Source of the DNA: Brucella anthropi ATCC 49188
GTDB lineage: Bacteria; Pseudomonadota; Alphaproteobacteria; Rhizobiales; Rhizobiaceae
DNA length: 64,000 nucleotides
Assembly: GCF_000017405.1 (NCBI RefSeq)
Contig: NC_009667.1
Span: forward strand, 2,528,001 to 2,592,000
Reading direction: 5' to 3'
Below are positions 37,137-46,880 of this stretch, in pieces. The notes under the pieces were generated by a model, which saw nothing but the letters and a program-made list of their open reading frames with translations, did not search any database and was not told where the DNA came from. The position numbers and the translations under genes were made by a program. Position 1 is the stretch's first letter, and each line of letters opens with the position of its first letter.

Positions 37137-38576
37137 ATGGGTTTGCTTGGAATACTGCTCGGACTAGCTCTACTCATGTGGTTTGCCTATCGCGGCTGGA
37201 GTGTGCTTCTGCTTTCTCCTGTAGCAGCACTGCTCGCCGCGCTTATTTCCGGTGAACCTCTTCTGGCGAACTGGACATCGACCTTCATGGGCGGGACGGC
37301 CAGCTTCGTCGGCCGATGGTTTCCACTCTTTCTGCTCGGTGGCATTTTTGGAAAGTTGATGGACGATAGCGGCTCCATCACGTCCATCGCGAAGTATCTG
37401 ACCGAGAAACTGGGCGTAAAACGCACCATGCTTTCCGTCGTGCTTGCATCTGCCGTCGTCACCTATGGTGGTGTCAGCGTGTTTGTCGCCTTTTTCGTGC
37501 TGGTTCCCATGGCACGTGAAATGTTCAAGGCAGCCAATATTCCTGCGCGGCTGATGCCAGCCGCCATCGGGCTTGGCGCTTTCACTTTCACCATGTCGGC
37601 AATGCCGGGCACGCCCTCCACGAACAACGCTATTCCGATGCCCTATTTCGAAACCACGACCTTTGCGGCACCGGGGCTTGGGATCATCGCATCCATCATT
37701 ACACTGGCCTTCGGCATGTGGTGGCTGCAGCGCGCCGAAGCCAAGGCGCGGGCCGCAGGCGAAAACTATGTCGACGACACTGGCGATCTCGAAATCACAG
37801 AGAAAGTCAGAGAACAATCAACATTGTCGGGCGATTTCGATCCGGCCGAATTCGAACACGGCGCACGTCCCGACAATCAGCCGCCGTTTTTCCTTGCGGT
37901 TCTGCCCCTGCTTGTGGTCATCGTCGTCAATTTCCTGATGGCGCTCATCATCCTGCCCCGTATCGATTTCTCGTTTCTGGAACAGGAACCATGGGGGATC
38001 GATGTTGGCTCCTCAATCGGCCTGTGGGCAGTTCTGATCGCACTGGCAGCGGCTATCCTGACCCTGATAGCAGTCAATTTCGGGCGGCTTCGGGCAATCC
38101 GGGAAAGCCTCGACGCAGGCGCCAACTCCTCAGTTCTGCCGATCCTCACCATTGCAAGCCTCGTCGGCTTTGGCGCAGTCGTGGCGGCAATGCCTGCTTT
38201 TGCGGTGGTTCGCGATGCCGTGCTTGAAGTGCCGGGCGGCCCGCTTGTTTCACTGGTCGTCGCCATGAACGCGCTCGCAGCCCTCACCGGAACGGCATCC
38301 GGCGGCATGGCCATCGCGCTCAATGCGCTGGGTGAAGAGTATATGCGGCTCGCGATCCAGTACGGGATCAATCCCGAACTCATGCACCGCCTGACCGTCA
38401 TCAGCGCCGGTACGCTGGATGCGCTGCCGCATAACGGCACGGTGCTTCTTCTCCTGCAGATCAGTAAGCAGACCCATGCATCGAGCTATTTCGACATGGT
38501 CATGACCGTGATTGTCGGCGTGATCATATCGCTCGTTGCGGTTTTTGTACTGGGATCAATGTTTGGCTCCTTCTGA
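37137..38576 (+). CDS. GntP family permease
   Basis: A 479-residue permease of the GntP/gluconate symporter family, with about 12 helices. LVPMAREMFKAANIPARLMP and FTMSAMPGTPSTNNAIPMPY are conserved loops, and TGTASGGMAIALNALGEEYM is the C-terminal substrate region. Members carry gluconate, 3-hydroxybutyrate or other organic acids; the substrate here is not clear. A polar insert (about residues 205-245) separates the halves. GAGGGG lies 9 bases before the ATG. hupE follows 31 bases downstream, so GntP, HupE and UreF may be cotranscribed. Confidence 0.9.
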   Translation: MGLLGILLGLALLMWFAYRGWSVLLLSPVAALLAALISGEPLLANWTSTFMGGTASFVGRWFPLFLLGGIFGKLMDDSGSITSIAKYLTEKLGVKRTMLSVVLASAVVTYGGVSVFVAFFVLVPMAREMFKAANIPARLMPAAIGLGAFTFTMSAMPGTPSTNNAIPMPYFETTTFAAPGLGIIASIITLAFGMWWLQRAEAKARAAGENYVDDTGDLEITEKVREQSTLSGDFDPAEFEHGARPDNQPPFFLAVLPLLVVIVVNFLMALIILPRIDFSFLEQEPWGIDVGSSIGLWAVLIALAAAILTLIAVNFGRLRAIRESLDAGANSSVLPILTIASLVGFGAVVAAMPAFAVVRDAVLEVPGGPLVSLVVAMNALAALTGTASGGMAIALNALGEEYMRLAIQYGINPELMHRLTVISAGTLDALPHNGTVLLLLQISKQTHASSYFDMVMTVIVGVIISLVAVFVLGSMFGSF

Positions 38577-38607
38577 GCATGGCCATTGTTGTTGAAAGGA
38601 AGTTGAA

Positions 38608-39195
38608 ATGAAAAGGACTTCTCTCCTGATTGCCGTCCTGCTCTCCTTGATGGCGAGCCCTGCATTCGCGCATCTCAATCCCGCAGAGCACGGTTCGTTC
38701 GCCGCAGGGTTTACACATCCCCTCTCCGGTGCCGACCACATACTTGCGATGGTTGCCGTTGGCCTTTGGGCTTCAATGCTTGGTGGACGCGCACTCGTCG
38801 TCGTTCCCTTGAGCTTTGTCGGTGTCATGCTTCTGGGATTCGTGGCAGCGCTTGGCGGAGTATCACTCCCCTATGTCGAACCGGTCATCCTTGCGTCAGT
38901 GATAGTGCTTGGCCTCCTTGTCGCCATGGCATTCCGCGCATCGACCCTGACGGCGGCACTTATCGTCGGCTTCTTTGCATTCTTCCATGGCTATGCTCAT
39001 GGCGGAGAAATCGGCAGCGCTGCGTTTCTTTCCTACGGCGCCGGGTTTGCTCTTGCGACGGCATTGCTCCACGCGGCAGGCATCGGTGTCGGTCTAGCAG
39101 CAGGTCGCCTGCTGCAGGGGCGCACGGGACAGATAGTGATGCGAATAGCTGGCGGCTTTGCTGCCCTGAGCGGACTCTACCTTATGGCCGGGTGA
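38608..39195 (+). CDS. hupE: HupE/UreJ family nickel permease
   Basis: A 195-residue membrane protein with a cleavable signal (ending ASPAFA) and six helices. HLNPAEHGSFAAGFTHPLSG followed by ADHILAMVAVGLWA is the HPxxGxDH signature, and FFAFFHGYAHGGEIG is the second conserved histidine motif. HupE/UreJ proteins bring nickel to hydrogenases or ureases; the neighbouring ureF and ureC point to urease. GGAAG precedes the ATG. It ends one base before the ureF GTG. Confidence 0.92.
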   Translation: MKRTSLLIAVLLSLMASPAFAHLNPAEHGSFAAGFTHPLSGADHILAMVAVGLWASMLGGRALVVVPLSFVGVMLLGFVAALGGVSLPYVEPVILASVIVLGLLVAMAFRASTLTAALIVGFFAFFHGYAHGGEIGSAAFLSYGAGFALATALLHAAGIGVGLAAGRLLQGRTGQIVMRIAGGFAALSGLYLMAG

Positions 39196-39196
39196 T

Positions 39197-39955
39197 GTGA
39201 GCATCGTCTTGCTGGATCATTCGAAGAGACACGCTGAAGCTGATATTGAACATGATGGGTCAGTGCCGGAAATGCCTATGCATTCTCCGGCGCTGCCTAT
39301 GCTGCATCTCATGCGGCTTGTCAGTCCCAGCCAGCCAGTTGGCGCGTTTTCCTATTCGCGCGGCCTCGAATGGGCCGTGCATGCGGGAACAGTGACGAAC
39401 GAGGAAAGTTGTGCCGGGTGGGTGTTCGGCCTTCTGGAACACAGTTACGCTGTGCTTGATGGCGCGATTTTCTGGCGCATGATTTCAGCATTGATGCGAA
39501 ACGATGACGCCGAATTCTGCCGCCTGAATGACTGGCTTGGAGCAAGTCGCGAAAGCAGCGAACTTGAGCTTGAAGATCGCCGCATGGGCGAATCCCTGCG
39601 CACTCTACTGTCGGAACTTGGTGTCGAACGGGCCCGTAGTTTCGCTTCGGAACAGCGAGCCACCTATCCCGCAGCATTCTCCATTGCAGCATGTCACTGG
39701 AATATCGAGCCTGTCGATGCACTGCGCGGTCTCATGTGGAGCGTGGTTGAAAGCCAGATCATGGCTGCAATCCGTCTCGTCCCACTTGGCCATACGGCGG
39801 GCCAGAGGATACTTATCGCGGGAGCAGCCAAGATTGAAAGAGCCGTCGAAAAGGCGCGCACGCTGAATGACGACGAAATCGGTAATACGGCTCCCGCGCT
39901 GGCCATGGCCAGCGCCTGGCACGAGACACAATATAGCCGCCTATTCCGGTCGTGA
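39197..39955 (+). CDS. ureF: Urease accessory protein UreF
   Basis: A 252-residue protein that works with UreD and UreG to load nickel into apo-urease. LMRLVSPSQPVGAFSYSRGL is the UreF signature, and ALRGLMWSVVESQIMAAIRL and VPLGHTAGQRIL are typical. The N-terminus is about 35 residues longer than most. The GTG start lies one base after the hupE stop, so translation is probably coupled. Its end overlaps by 15 bases the end of the convergent urea transporter. ureG and ureE, its normal partners, are missing from this window. Confidence 0.93.
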   Translation: MSIVLLDHSKRHAEADIEHDGSVPEMPMHSPALPMLHLMRLVSPSQPVGAFSYSRGLEWAVHAGTVTNEESCAGWVFGLLEHSYAVLDGAIFWRMISALMRNDDAEFCRLNDWLGASRESSELELEDRRMGESLRTLLSELGVERARSFASEQRATYPAAFSIAACHWNIEPVDALRGLMWSVVESQIMAAIRLVPLGHTAGQRILIAGAAKIERAVEKARTLNDDEIGNTAPALAMASAWHETQYSRLFRS

Positions 39956-40984
39956 GTGCAGCGTTTCACGGTATCGCCTGAGATTATCCTCCGCCGAAGT
40001 CGCATCAGCCGGTGCGACGGGCACCAGCGCCTTGAAAGCATACTGACCGATCAGCATGACCCAGGTGACGAGCACGAATGTCGAGGTCAGCACCGGCATT
40101 CCGATCGGCTTCAGGAATATGGCGACCGAAGCCCAAAGCCATGTCGCGACGATGGCGCCGAAGATGGCGTAAAGAAAACTGCTCCAGCTAAAAACAAGGA
40201 AGAAACCGCCAAGCGCAATCGCCGTCAACGCCGCATTATAACCGAAAAGCCCATCGCGAATGGCGCCTTCCGGACCACCGAATGCGGCGGCAACCACTGC
40301 TCCGGTTACGGCTCCCAGAAGCCCCATCAATGCGCTTATTCGCGAATGGATCGCGATACCGGCAAGGATGATGTAACCGGTGATCCAGTTATCCTGAAAG
40401 AATATCTGCCCGATGGCAGTGCCGATGCCCATGTACCAGGTCGGAAGCACATAGGGGACGGCGTAGGAAAACTGTTCCGGCGACACCGGCTTTGCCATCG
40501 GACCGGCATCTATGGCGTCGAACTTGAGAATTGCGAACAGAAAGAGCCAGCCGACGAGTACGAATGGCATTGTCAGGGGTGCCACCTTGTGCGGCCCCAA
40601 CAACGTGGCGATGCTGGCGAAAGCCATGGTGGAGAAAGCAGCGCCACAGATGAGATAGATCGTCATGGCAGGCGACGGCAATGCACCGCTGCGGAAATCC
40701 GCACTGGTAAACGCAATCAGCGCAAGGGCGACCAGAGCGCCGTTGAACCCGAACAGGCCATCCCGGATCAGCCCCTTGTCAGCCTTGAGTATGATTGCCG
40801 TCAGCGTGCTGGCGACAACGCCGAGCACGCAGACAAGGGCATAAATCCAGGAATTGACCAGAATGGCGAACAAAATGACCAGCCCCGACAGAGGATTGTT
40901 CTGGAACACCACCTGCCCGATACCGCGCAGCGTCCAATCAACAAACCCCAGAGAAGGATGATCCTGCAAGGCATTGAGCTGCAT
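39941..40984 (-). CDS. Urea transporter (UT/Yut family)
   Basis: A 347-residue channel-type urea transporter related to SLC14/UT proteins. It has an internal duplication: GIGQVVFQNNPLSGLVILFA and GIGTAIGQIFFQDNWITGYI are equivalent helices, as are RDGLFGFNGALVALALIAF and RDGLFGYNAALTAIALGGFF. Each repeat forms half of the urea pore. GGGT lies before the ATG. It follows ureC by 37 bases and is probably the last gene of the ureDABC operon. Its 3' end overlaps the ureF end on the other strand. Confidence 0.92.
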   Translation of the reverse strand: MQLNALQDHPSLGFVDWTLRGIGQVVFQNNPLSGLVILFAILVNSWIYALVCVLGVVASTLTAIILKADKGLIRDGLFGFNGALVALALIAFTSADFRSGALPSPAMTIYLICGAAFSTMAFASIATLLGPHKVAPLTMPFVLVGWLFLFAILKFDAIDAGPMAKPVSPEQFSYAVPYVLPTWYMGIGTAIGQIFFQDNWITGYIILAGIAIHSRISALMGLLGAVTGAVVAAAFGGPEGAIRDGLFGYNAALTAIALGGFFLVFSWSSFLYAIFGAIVATWLWASVAIFLKPIGMPVLTSTFVLVTWVMLIGQYAFKALVPVAPADATSAEDNLRRYRETLHSRPE

Positions 40985-41021
40985 GAACTTTACCCCTTCT
41001 TCGCCGTTTAGTTACCTCTGA

Positions 41022-42725
41022 CTAAAACAGAAAATAACGCTGCGTCATCGGCAGGACATCAGCCGGTTCGCACGTGATCAGTTCACCGTCCACCCGCACC
41101 TGATAGCTCTGCGGATCAACCTCCAGTTTGGGTGTAAGCCCGTTATGGATCATGTCCTTCTTGCGGATCGTCCGGATGCCCTTCACCGCAACCAGTTGCT
41201 TGCTGAGTTTCAGTTTCTCGCCGATGCCGTCATCCAGCGCCGCTTTCGAGACGAAGGTGACGCCGGTGGAACCAAGCGCCCGGCCCAATACCCCATACAT
41301 TGGCCGATAATGAACCGGCTGGGGCGTCGAGATCGATGCGTTTGGGTCGCCCATCGGTGCAATCGCAATCATGCCGCCGATCATGACGAGGCTCGGTTTC
41401 ACGCCGAAGAATTCCGGCTTCCACAACACCAGATCGGCCCGTTTTCCGACTTCGATTGAGCCGATCTCATGGGCAAACCCGTGTGTGATTGCGGGATTGA
41501 TCGTATATTTGGCGACATAACGTTTGGCGCGGAAATTGTCATTCCGGCTGCTGTCCTGGCTCAGCGGGCCTCGCTGCACCTTCATCTTGTGGGCAGTTTG
41601 CCAGCAACGCAGCGTCGTTTCACCGATACGGCCCATGGCTTGAGAATCCGACGACATCATCGAAAACACGCCCAGATCATGGAGAATGTCTTCGGCGGCG
41701 ATGGTTTCGCGCCGGATGCGGGATTCCGCGAATGCCACATCCTCGGGGATTTTCGGACTGAGATGGTGACAGACCATCAGCATATCGAGATGTTCATCGA
41801 CCGTGTTGATGGTGTAGGGGCGGGTCGGATTGGTTGAGGACGGCAGGATATTTTCTTCGCCCGCCGCTGTGATGATATCCGGCGCATGGCCGCCACCGGC
41901 ACCTTCCGTATGGAAACTGTGGATGGTTCGGCCTTTCATGGCAGCAAAGGTATCCTTGACGAACCCGCTCTCGTTCAGCGTATCCGTATGGATAGCGACC
42001 TGAATGTCTTCCTCATCGGCAACGTTCAGGCAATTATCGATGGCGGCTGGCGTGGTTCCCCAGTCCTCATGCAGCTTCAGGCCGACAGCACCGGCTCTGA
42101 TCTGCTCGCGAAGCGGTTCCGGCTTGCTTGCATTGCCTTTGCCGAGCAGTCCCACATTGATCGGAAGCGCTTCGACAGCCTCAAGCATGCGATGGATAGC
42201 CCATGGCCCCGGTGTAACCGTGGTTGCTAGCGTGCCGACCGTCGGCCCCGTTCCGCCGCCAACCAAAGTCGTTGTACCGCTAGCCAGAGCTTCTTCGGCC
42301 TGTTGCGGCGCAATGAAGTGAATATGGGTGTCGATACCGCCAGCGGTGAGAATCTTGCCTTCGCCTGCAATGACGTCGGTCGCAGGCCCGACGATAATGT
42401 CGACGCCGGGCTGAATATCGGGATTACCGGCCTTGCCGATCCCTGAGATACGACCTTCCTTGATGCCGACATCGGCTTTGATGATGCCCCAATAGTCGAG
42501 AATGATGACATTGGTGATTACCAGATCGGCGGTTTCGGACGAGGGTCGTTGCCCCTGCCCCATACCGTCGCGAATGACCTTGCCGCCGCCGAAGGTTACT
42601 TCTTCGCCGTAGATGCAGCGATCTTCCTCGACCTCGATGATGAGTTCTGTATCGGCCAGACGCAAACGGTCACCCTTGGTCGGGCCATACAGTTCGGCAT
42701 AGGCCTGTCTTGAGATCCTTCCCAT
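41022..42725 (-). CDS. ureC: Urease subunit alpha
   Basis: A 567-residue catalytic subunit that hydrolyses urea to ammonia and carbamate at a two-nickel site. All known active-site elements are visible: the H-x-H of [14 protein letters not shown], the carbamylated lysine in [13 protein letters not shown], the histidines of [13 protein letters not shown] and [16 protein letters not shown], the flap CHHL in [14 protein letters not shown], and the aspartate in [11 protein letters not shown]. Length is standard. AGGGA precedes the ATG. It lies 9 bases after ureB. Confidence 0.97.
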   Translation of the reverse strand: MGRISRQAYAELYGPTKGDRLRLADTELIIEVEEDRCIYGEEVTFGGGKVIRDGMGQGQRPSSETADLVITNVIILDYWGIIKADVGIKEGRISGIGKAGNPDIQPGVDIIVGPATDVIAGEGKILTAGGIDTHIHFIAPQQAEEALASGTTTLVGGGTGPTVGTLATTVTPGPWAIHRMLEAVEALPINVGLLGKGNASKPEPLREQIRAGAVGLKLHEDWGTTPAAIDNCLNVADEEDIQVAIHTDTLNESGFVKDTFAAMKGRTIHSFHTEGAGGGHAPDIITAAGEENILPSSTNPTRPYTINTVDEHLDMLMVCHHLSPKIPEDVAFAESRIRRETIAAEDILHDLGVFSMMSSDSQAMGRIGETTLRCWQTAHKMKVQRGPLSQDSSRNDNFRAKRYVAKYTINPAITHGFAHEIGSIEVGKRADLVLWKPEFFGVKPSLVMIGGMIAIAPMGDPNASISTPQPVHYRPMYGVLGRALGSTGVTFVSKAALDDGIGEKLKLSKQLVAVKGIRTIRKKDMIHNGLTPKLEVDPQSYQVRVDGELITCEPADVLPMTQRYFLF

Positions 42726-42734
42726 CTGTCCCTC

Positions 42735-43040
42735 CTAGAGTTTTCCGTCGATTTTTGCGTTGAAGCCATAGACTTCCCGGTTGCCATCCAGCGCAACCAG
42801 TTCGACCTCACGGTCCTGTCCCGGCTCGAACCGCACCGCAGTTCCGGCCGGAATATTGAGCCGGAAACCTCTCGTCCGCTCCCGGTCGAAGGCAAGCGCC
42901 TCGTTCGTTTCATAGAAATGATAATGCGATCCAACCTGTATCGGCCTGTCGCCCGTGTTCTCCACGGCGATGGTGCGCGTTTCGCGACCATTGTTGAGGT
43001 CGATCGACCCGTCTTCGATGAAATATTCACCCGGTATCAT
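42735..43040 (-). CDS. ureB: Urease subunit beta
   Basis: A 101-residue structural subunit of urease. It begins [20 protein letters not shown] and carries the family motif [19 protein letters not shown]. The ATG at 43038-43040 has GGAG 7 bases upstream; a 16-residue upstream extension does not fit the family. It is separate from ureA, as in Klebsiella and Brucella, with a 99-base gap that holds a palindromic repeat. Confidence 0.96.
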   Translation of the reverse strand: MIPGEYFIEDGSIDLNNGRETRTIAVENTGDRPIQVGSHYHFYETNEALAFDRERTRGFRLNIPAGTAVRFEPGQDREVELVALDGNREVYGFNAKIDGKL

Positions 43041-43110
43041 GATCGTCTCCTGAGACGCATCCCGAAAGACGTGAAACGTTTCGGACAAGATGCGCGTAAA
43101 AACAAAAACC

Positions 43111-43141
43111 AGAGCGTTTCCAAATAGTTATGAAATGCTCT
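43111..43141. repeat. Palindromic element touching the ureA stop codon
   Basis: AGAGCGTTTC (43111-43120) and GAAATGCTCT (43132-43141) pair except at one position, which is a G-T wobble in RNA. The right arm runs into the ureA TAG. It resembles the AGAGCG...CGCTCT elements at 46755 and 53363, with a different core. Confidence 0.55.
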
Positions 43142-43442
43142 ACGGAATTGGGTTGTGAACGGTTACAAGCTTGGTACCGTCAGGAAAGGTGGCTTCCACC
43201 TGAATGTCGTGGATCATTTCAGGCACACCCTCCATCACCTCATCGCGGGTGAGAAGCGTGGCACCGTAGGACATGAGTTCCGCAACTGTCTTGCCGTCAC
43301 GGGCCCCCTCCAGAATTTCGGCGGAGATGTAAGCCACGACTTCCGGGTAGTTAAGTTTCACCCCTCGGGCTCTCCGTCGCTCCGCAACCAATGCTGCGGT
43401 GAAGATCAGAAGTTTGTCCTTTTCACGTGGCAATAGTTCCAT
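43140..43442 (-). CDS. ureA: Urease subunit gamma
   Basis: A 100-residue structural subunit with the standard start [20 protein letters not shown] and the motif [20 protein letters not shown]. The C-terminus [14 protein letters not shown] ending is intact. GAGGG precedes the ATG. It lies 23 bases after ureD and before ureB. Confidence 0.96.
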   Translation of the reverse strand: MELLPREKDKLLIFTAALVAERRRARGVKLNYPEVVAYISAEILEGARDGKTVAELMSYGATLLTRDEVMEGVPEMIHDIQVEATFPDGTKLVTVHNPIP

Positions 43443-43465
43443 TTGTAGGCCCTCTCCAAAGTGAG

Positions 43466-44290
43466 TTATGTTGCCCAGATGCGTGGCGCAGCTGCCGGTT
43501 TCCCCAGTCCGGTTTCGCGCAGAACTTCCCAGGCTTTTCGAAACAGTGTCTTGGCTTCCGACATGCGCCCGCCGAGATAGCGACAGACGATCACCCGCTC
43601 GAGCCGCGACACCGAGAACAGATTTCTGGCTGCATCGCCGACGGCTTCGCGAATAGCGTGAAGCGCGCTTTCATCTGCCGGACCGGCATAAACCATCGTC
43701 GCGACAATCGGTTTTGCGCAGAAGGCAAAAGCGGCATTCAGCGCCGGGTCGGCGCCATGAAGGCGAAACTGTTCGAACCAGATCGGCTTGCCATCCCTGA
43801 ATATTTCGATCCTTTGACGGACTTCGCCAGTGTCAAAACTTTCCTGACAGGCCGGCCGTCCAAGACTGATAATGTCCCACCCCAGATAGACCGCATCTCC
43901 ACTCAGGAATACTTTCGTGCCTATGGAAGCCTTTGCGCCATCAAAAACGATTGTTTCCTGCGGGAGATATTCGCATATGCCGCCCTCACCCACATCGATC
44001 CTGGTCGTCTGGGTACTCTGGCCCCTCTCGCTGCGATAGAATTTGGTAGCGCCGGGCGTCGTTAGAACGGCTCTGGCGCCACGTCCTAAAAAACAAGAAA
44101 TATCAAGGACATCGTCACCAGCCACGCCACCCGGTGGATGAAGAAGATAGACGTGCGCACTGCCATCCTTTTCAGGATAGAATGGTTGTTGCACCGCAAG
44201 TGGCCCCACATGGCGTCGCCGCATGAGCCGCGTCACTTCGCGATTATGCTCGAACCGCAGTTCAAGCTCGGCATGCCAACCCGTGCTCAT
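43466..44290 (-). CDS. ureD: Urease accessory protein UreD
   Basis: A 274-residue urease chaperone (UreH/UreD) that binds apo-urease and forms the platform for UreF and Ure[21 protein letters not shown] is the family signature, and [14 protein letters not shown] follows; both are intact. AGGTGG is 9 bases upstream of the ATG. It is the first gene of the ureDABC-transporter operon, whose promoter must lie in 44291-44515. Confidence 0.94.
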   Translation of the reverse strand: MSTGWHAELELRFEHNREVTRLMRRRHVGPLAVQQPFYPEKDGSAHVYLLHPPGGVAGDDVLDISCFLGRGARAVLTTPGATKFYRSERGQSTQTTRIDVGEGGICEYLPQETIVFDGAKASIGTKVFLSGDAVYLGWDIISLGRPACQESFDTGEVRQRIEIFRDGKPIWFEQFRLHGADPALNAAFAFCAKPIVATMVYAGPADESALHAIREAVGDAARNLFSVSRLERVIVCRYLGGRMSEAKTLFRKAWEVLRETGLGKPAAAPRIWAT

Positions 44291-44515
44291 CGACGATTGC
44301 CACCTCTATGTTCTCAGGGAACTACGATGCGTTATCGATACCGAACAATAAAACCAAGGCAGGATGAAATATTCAGGCAGATTAACTCGCTGGATCACTA
44401 TAGACAAGTTCAATTATAGACTTGAGTGACGCACCATCAACTTGTTCAGTCATGAGCCGCACAAGAAGCTTAACCTAGTTTATCATTGAGGGTCCACTGT
44501 CACAGTGTGGTGGCC

Positions 44516-45646
44516 CTAACGCGCACCCAGGCGATCGATCACACGTGCAGGCAGATGAAGGGCCAGCGAGGCCTGTTCGAATGTACCCTGCCCGGCGGCG
44601 ATGAAAGTATCATCCATGCCTGCATACTCATCTGTAATAAGTCGGCGCAGCAGATAGCCCGAACCCAGAAACTTGATCAGCGTGTTCGAGCTGGCAAACA
44701 GACTATGACCACCGCTATCAACCTGAGAAATATCAAGAACCTGAATATTCTTGTTCTGCAGGAAAGCTATATCAAAGCCGCTACCGACCCGCGGCGCCCC
44801 ACCTGCCAGTCTGCGCGAGATATCGAGAGCCCGATCACGCCGGGATACGACAATCGTGAAAGGCTGAGGCAAATAGTCGATATCATCAATCTGGCTGCGG
44901 AAAAGATCGGGATCGAGATCGGGAGCCGCAAGCAGCACACCCTTGATGCGTTTCAATACGTTAAGGCGTTTATCTACAGACAGTGTGCGCAAGGCTTCCA
45001 TAACGACGACAGCGCCCATCGAATGACCAACAATGACGATGCCGTTGGCTTTTGTCTGTGCTGCAATTTCGAGTGTTTCAGCCAGTCCCCTACGCGCGAT
45101 GATCGCACTGTCGCGATCATAGAGATATCGCGTAAACGCCGCAGCGGACGCCCATGAAAAATGAACAGGCACCGAAGAGACATCATAGTCGTGGACAATC
45201 TGCGCATTGCGGAAAAGTCCCTCGGCAAAGTTGTTGTTATAGCCGTGGACGAAAACGAATATCTCACGCTGTGCCGCCGGTCGGCTTGCAAGACGCCGGT
45301 TCAACTCCCGGATCATGGCTTGTCGATCAGGCAACGATGCATAGTTTGAGGCTATGAAATTCCTTCGGGGATCAGGTTTGCCCGATGCGGTCTCGACATT
45401 TCCGGGACGGTGCATTTCGGGAATATGCACGTCAATCGTCGAGAAGTTCAGTACTTGAGACCTGTCGCGCGAATAGGCGATACTGGGATCGTCTATTCGC
45501 TCGCGTACGGTCGCAACCGTAAACGGAACCACCACTTTGGAAAGGGTCTGGTCAGACACATCCATTCCCAGACCAGTGACAGCCCTGTTTCCGGCGCATC
45601 CCACTGCGACAAGCAGAACAAATGCGAGGATGAAAATCTGCTTCAA
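44516..45646 (-). CDS. Second DUF900 alpha/beta-hydrolase lipoprotein
   Basis: A 376-residue predicted lipoprotein from the TTG at 45644-45646, with GAGGGC 6 bases upstream and the lipobox ILAFVLLVAVGCAGN. A longer reading from ATG 45730 puts 28 extra polar residues before the signal and has no ribosome site. The hydrolase domain has REIFVFVHGYNNNFAEGLFR and GIVIVGHSMGAVVVMEALRT, with the serine in GHSMG, and AAPDLDPDLF. It is a clear paralogue of the protein at 20914-22098 in every block, with a similar N-terminal YSRDRSQVLNFSTIDVHIPE segment. Substrate is unknown. Confidence 0.85.
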   Translation of the reverse strand: MKQIFILAFVLLVAVGCAGNRAVTGLGMDVSDQTLSKVVVPFTVATVRERIDDPSIAYSRDRSQVLNFSTIDVHIPEMHRPGNVETASGKPDPRRNFIASNYASLPDRQAMIRELNRRLASRPAAQREIFVFVHGYNNNFAEGLFRNAQIVHDYDVSSVPVHFSWASAAAFTRYLYDRDSAIIARRGLAETLEIAAQTKANGIVIVGHSMGAVVVMEALRTLSVDKRLNVLKRIKGVLLAAPDLDPDLFRSQIDDIDYLPQPFTIVVSRRDRALDISRRLAGGAPRVGSGFDIAFLQNKNIQVLDISQVDSGGHSLFASSNTLIKFLGSGYLLRRLITDEYAGMDDTFIAAGQGTFEQASLALHLPARVIDRLGAR

Positions 45647-45730
45647 ATCATGCCCTCGCTCGATAATCGAGGCAAAACGGCCACGTTGTCGCGATGGTGT
45701 CGCATCGCCGGTTTCTGGGCAACACCGCAT

Positions 45731-46255
45731 TTATGAGGTTGTCGGCAACGCTCCCTCGAGTGCTTCCTTGAGGCGCTTTTCCTGTTCTAGAGACAAGGAC
45801 GTTTTCAGGACCCTGCCGCGCAGGTCAGGGAAATCGGCCATGACCCTATCCCACTGGATTTTGCGCAGGAGAACGAACAAGGCGGACGAGTTCTCCGGGA
45901 TGGTTTCGCCAAGAGACACGATGAACTTGTCATCGATGCCGTAATCGGCGAGCGAGCCCGACAAAGCTCCGGCGCCTGCCCCTACAGCGCCACCAAGCGC
46001 CATGCCGGCAAGCGGATTGAGGAAAATAAGCCCTACCAGTCCGCCCCAGATCGCTCCGGAAAGCAGCCCCGATCCAGCGCCCATGGCGGGCAGATTATAT
46101 TTCTGCTTGAGATGAACCTTGCCCTGTTCATCCCTGACGACAATCACGGCGTCCTCAAGATCGACGAGATATTCCTTCTGAAGCTGATTGAGCTTCAAAA
46201 GAACAGCATCCGCCTCTCCTACCGTATCAAATCCAATAACAACCAGTTCTGACAC
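45731..46255 (-). CDS. DUF1269 family membrane protein
   Basis: A 174-residue protein. The N-terminal half is a ferredoxin-like sensor domain (VIGFDTVGEADAVLLKLNQL). The middle holds a glycine-rich hydrophobic segment (SGAIWGGLVGLIFLNPLAGM, then AGAGALSGSLADYG). The GTG at 46253-46255 has AGGAG 8 bases upstream; the upstream TTG reading includes that ribosome site as codons and is unlikely. Function is unknown. The next gene's possible ATG starts right after its stop codon. Confidence 0.8.
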   Translation of the reverse strand: MSELVVIGFDTVGEADAVLLKLNQLQKEYLVDLEDAVIVVRDEQGKVHLKQKYNLPAMGAGSGLLSGAIWGGLVGLIFLNPLAGMALGGAVGAGAGALSGSLADYGIDDKFIVSLGETIPENSSALFVLLRKIQWDRVMADFPDLRGRVLKTSLSLEQEKRLKEALEGALPTTS

Positions 46256-46304
46256 AACCGTGCTCCTTTTCCTCGACAAGCCTGAAATGAAGACATCTCA
46301 TGGA

Positions 46305-46622
46305 TCAGCGACGCCATCTCACCGTGCGGACATTGGTAATTCTGCCGTCTCTGGCCCGAACCGTTACATCGTAAGTTCTACGAGACCGATCAGCCCGATA
46401 CACAAAATGACTCCCGCGGCAATCGAGTGCGCGAACATTGCGGAAACCGCGCATTCTCAACAATCGGACACCTTCGGAACACCGTATCCTGTGTCCGTTG
46501 TTGATCCGCACGCCCACGGTAACCGAATAGCTCTGGCTGAAAGCCGGAACCGTCTCGGCAACGGTTCCAATCGTAAAAATGGCAGTGAATGCAAGAATAG
46601 CCCCGATCGAATGCAGCTTCAT
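46305..46622 (-). CDS. Small basic secreted protein, unknown function
   Basis: A 105-residue protein with a signal peptide (MKLHSIGAILAFTAIFTIGT, cleavage likely after AFSQS or similar). The mature part is very basic (INNGHRIRCSEGVRLLRMRG) with two cysteines, RCSEG and ALDCRG, that could form a disulfide, and ends TNVRTVRWRR. I do not recognise a family; short proteins like this are common in Rhizobiales. The ATG at 46620-46622 follows GGAGGGG. It stands between the DUF1269 gene and a palindromic repeat. Confidence 0.7.
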   Translation of the reverse strand: MKLHSIGAILAFTAIFTIGTVAETVPAFSQSYSVTVGVRINNGHRIRCSEGVRLLRMRGFRNVRALDCRGSHFVYRADRSRRTYDVTVRARDGRITNVRTVRWRR

Positions 46623-46754
46623 GTCCCCTCCAAAGTAACAAAGAACCACAACTCACAAGCCGAACCTGTTCGCCGGTTTCATGATTGGCGACAGGCATAA
46701 AAAGTCCCGAAGCGGATGAACAGGTTCGGGAAAATGTCATGAAAACAAACTTTT

Positions 46755-46793
46755 GGAGCGCCTATCTGATACAATCAGATCGAGAGACGCTCC
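46755..46793. repeat. Dispersed palindromic repeat, imperfect copy
   Basis: GGAGCGCCTATCTGAT at the left and ATCAGATCGAGAGACGCTCC at the right form an imperfect inverted repeat whose core, ATCTGAT...ATCAGAT, is shared with the perfect copy at 53363-53401. The right arm carries a short insertion. Confidence 0.6.
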
Positions 46794-46880
46794 AGATATC
46801 CAATGCATAGATGCGGCACAGCCGTATCAGGACCGCAAGTCTCTATTCCAAAACCGGCTCCCGCTTGCGGGAGACATGCT

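Noticed and set aside
36950..44440. A shared 14-mer, ACTTGAGTGACGCA, upstream of mgtC and upstream of ureD
   Set aside because: Several repeated 14-mers are expected by chance in 64 kb, and the flanks of the two sites do not match, so I do not call it a shared operator.
44460..44515. CACTGTCACAGTG near the end of the second hydrolase gene as a terminator
   Set aside because: The perfect part is only 5 bp per arm and no T-run follows on minus, so the evidence is too weak.
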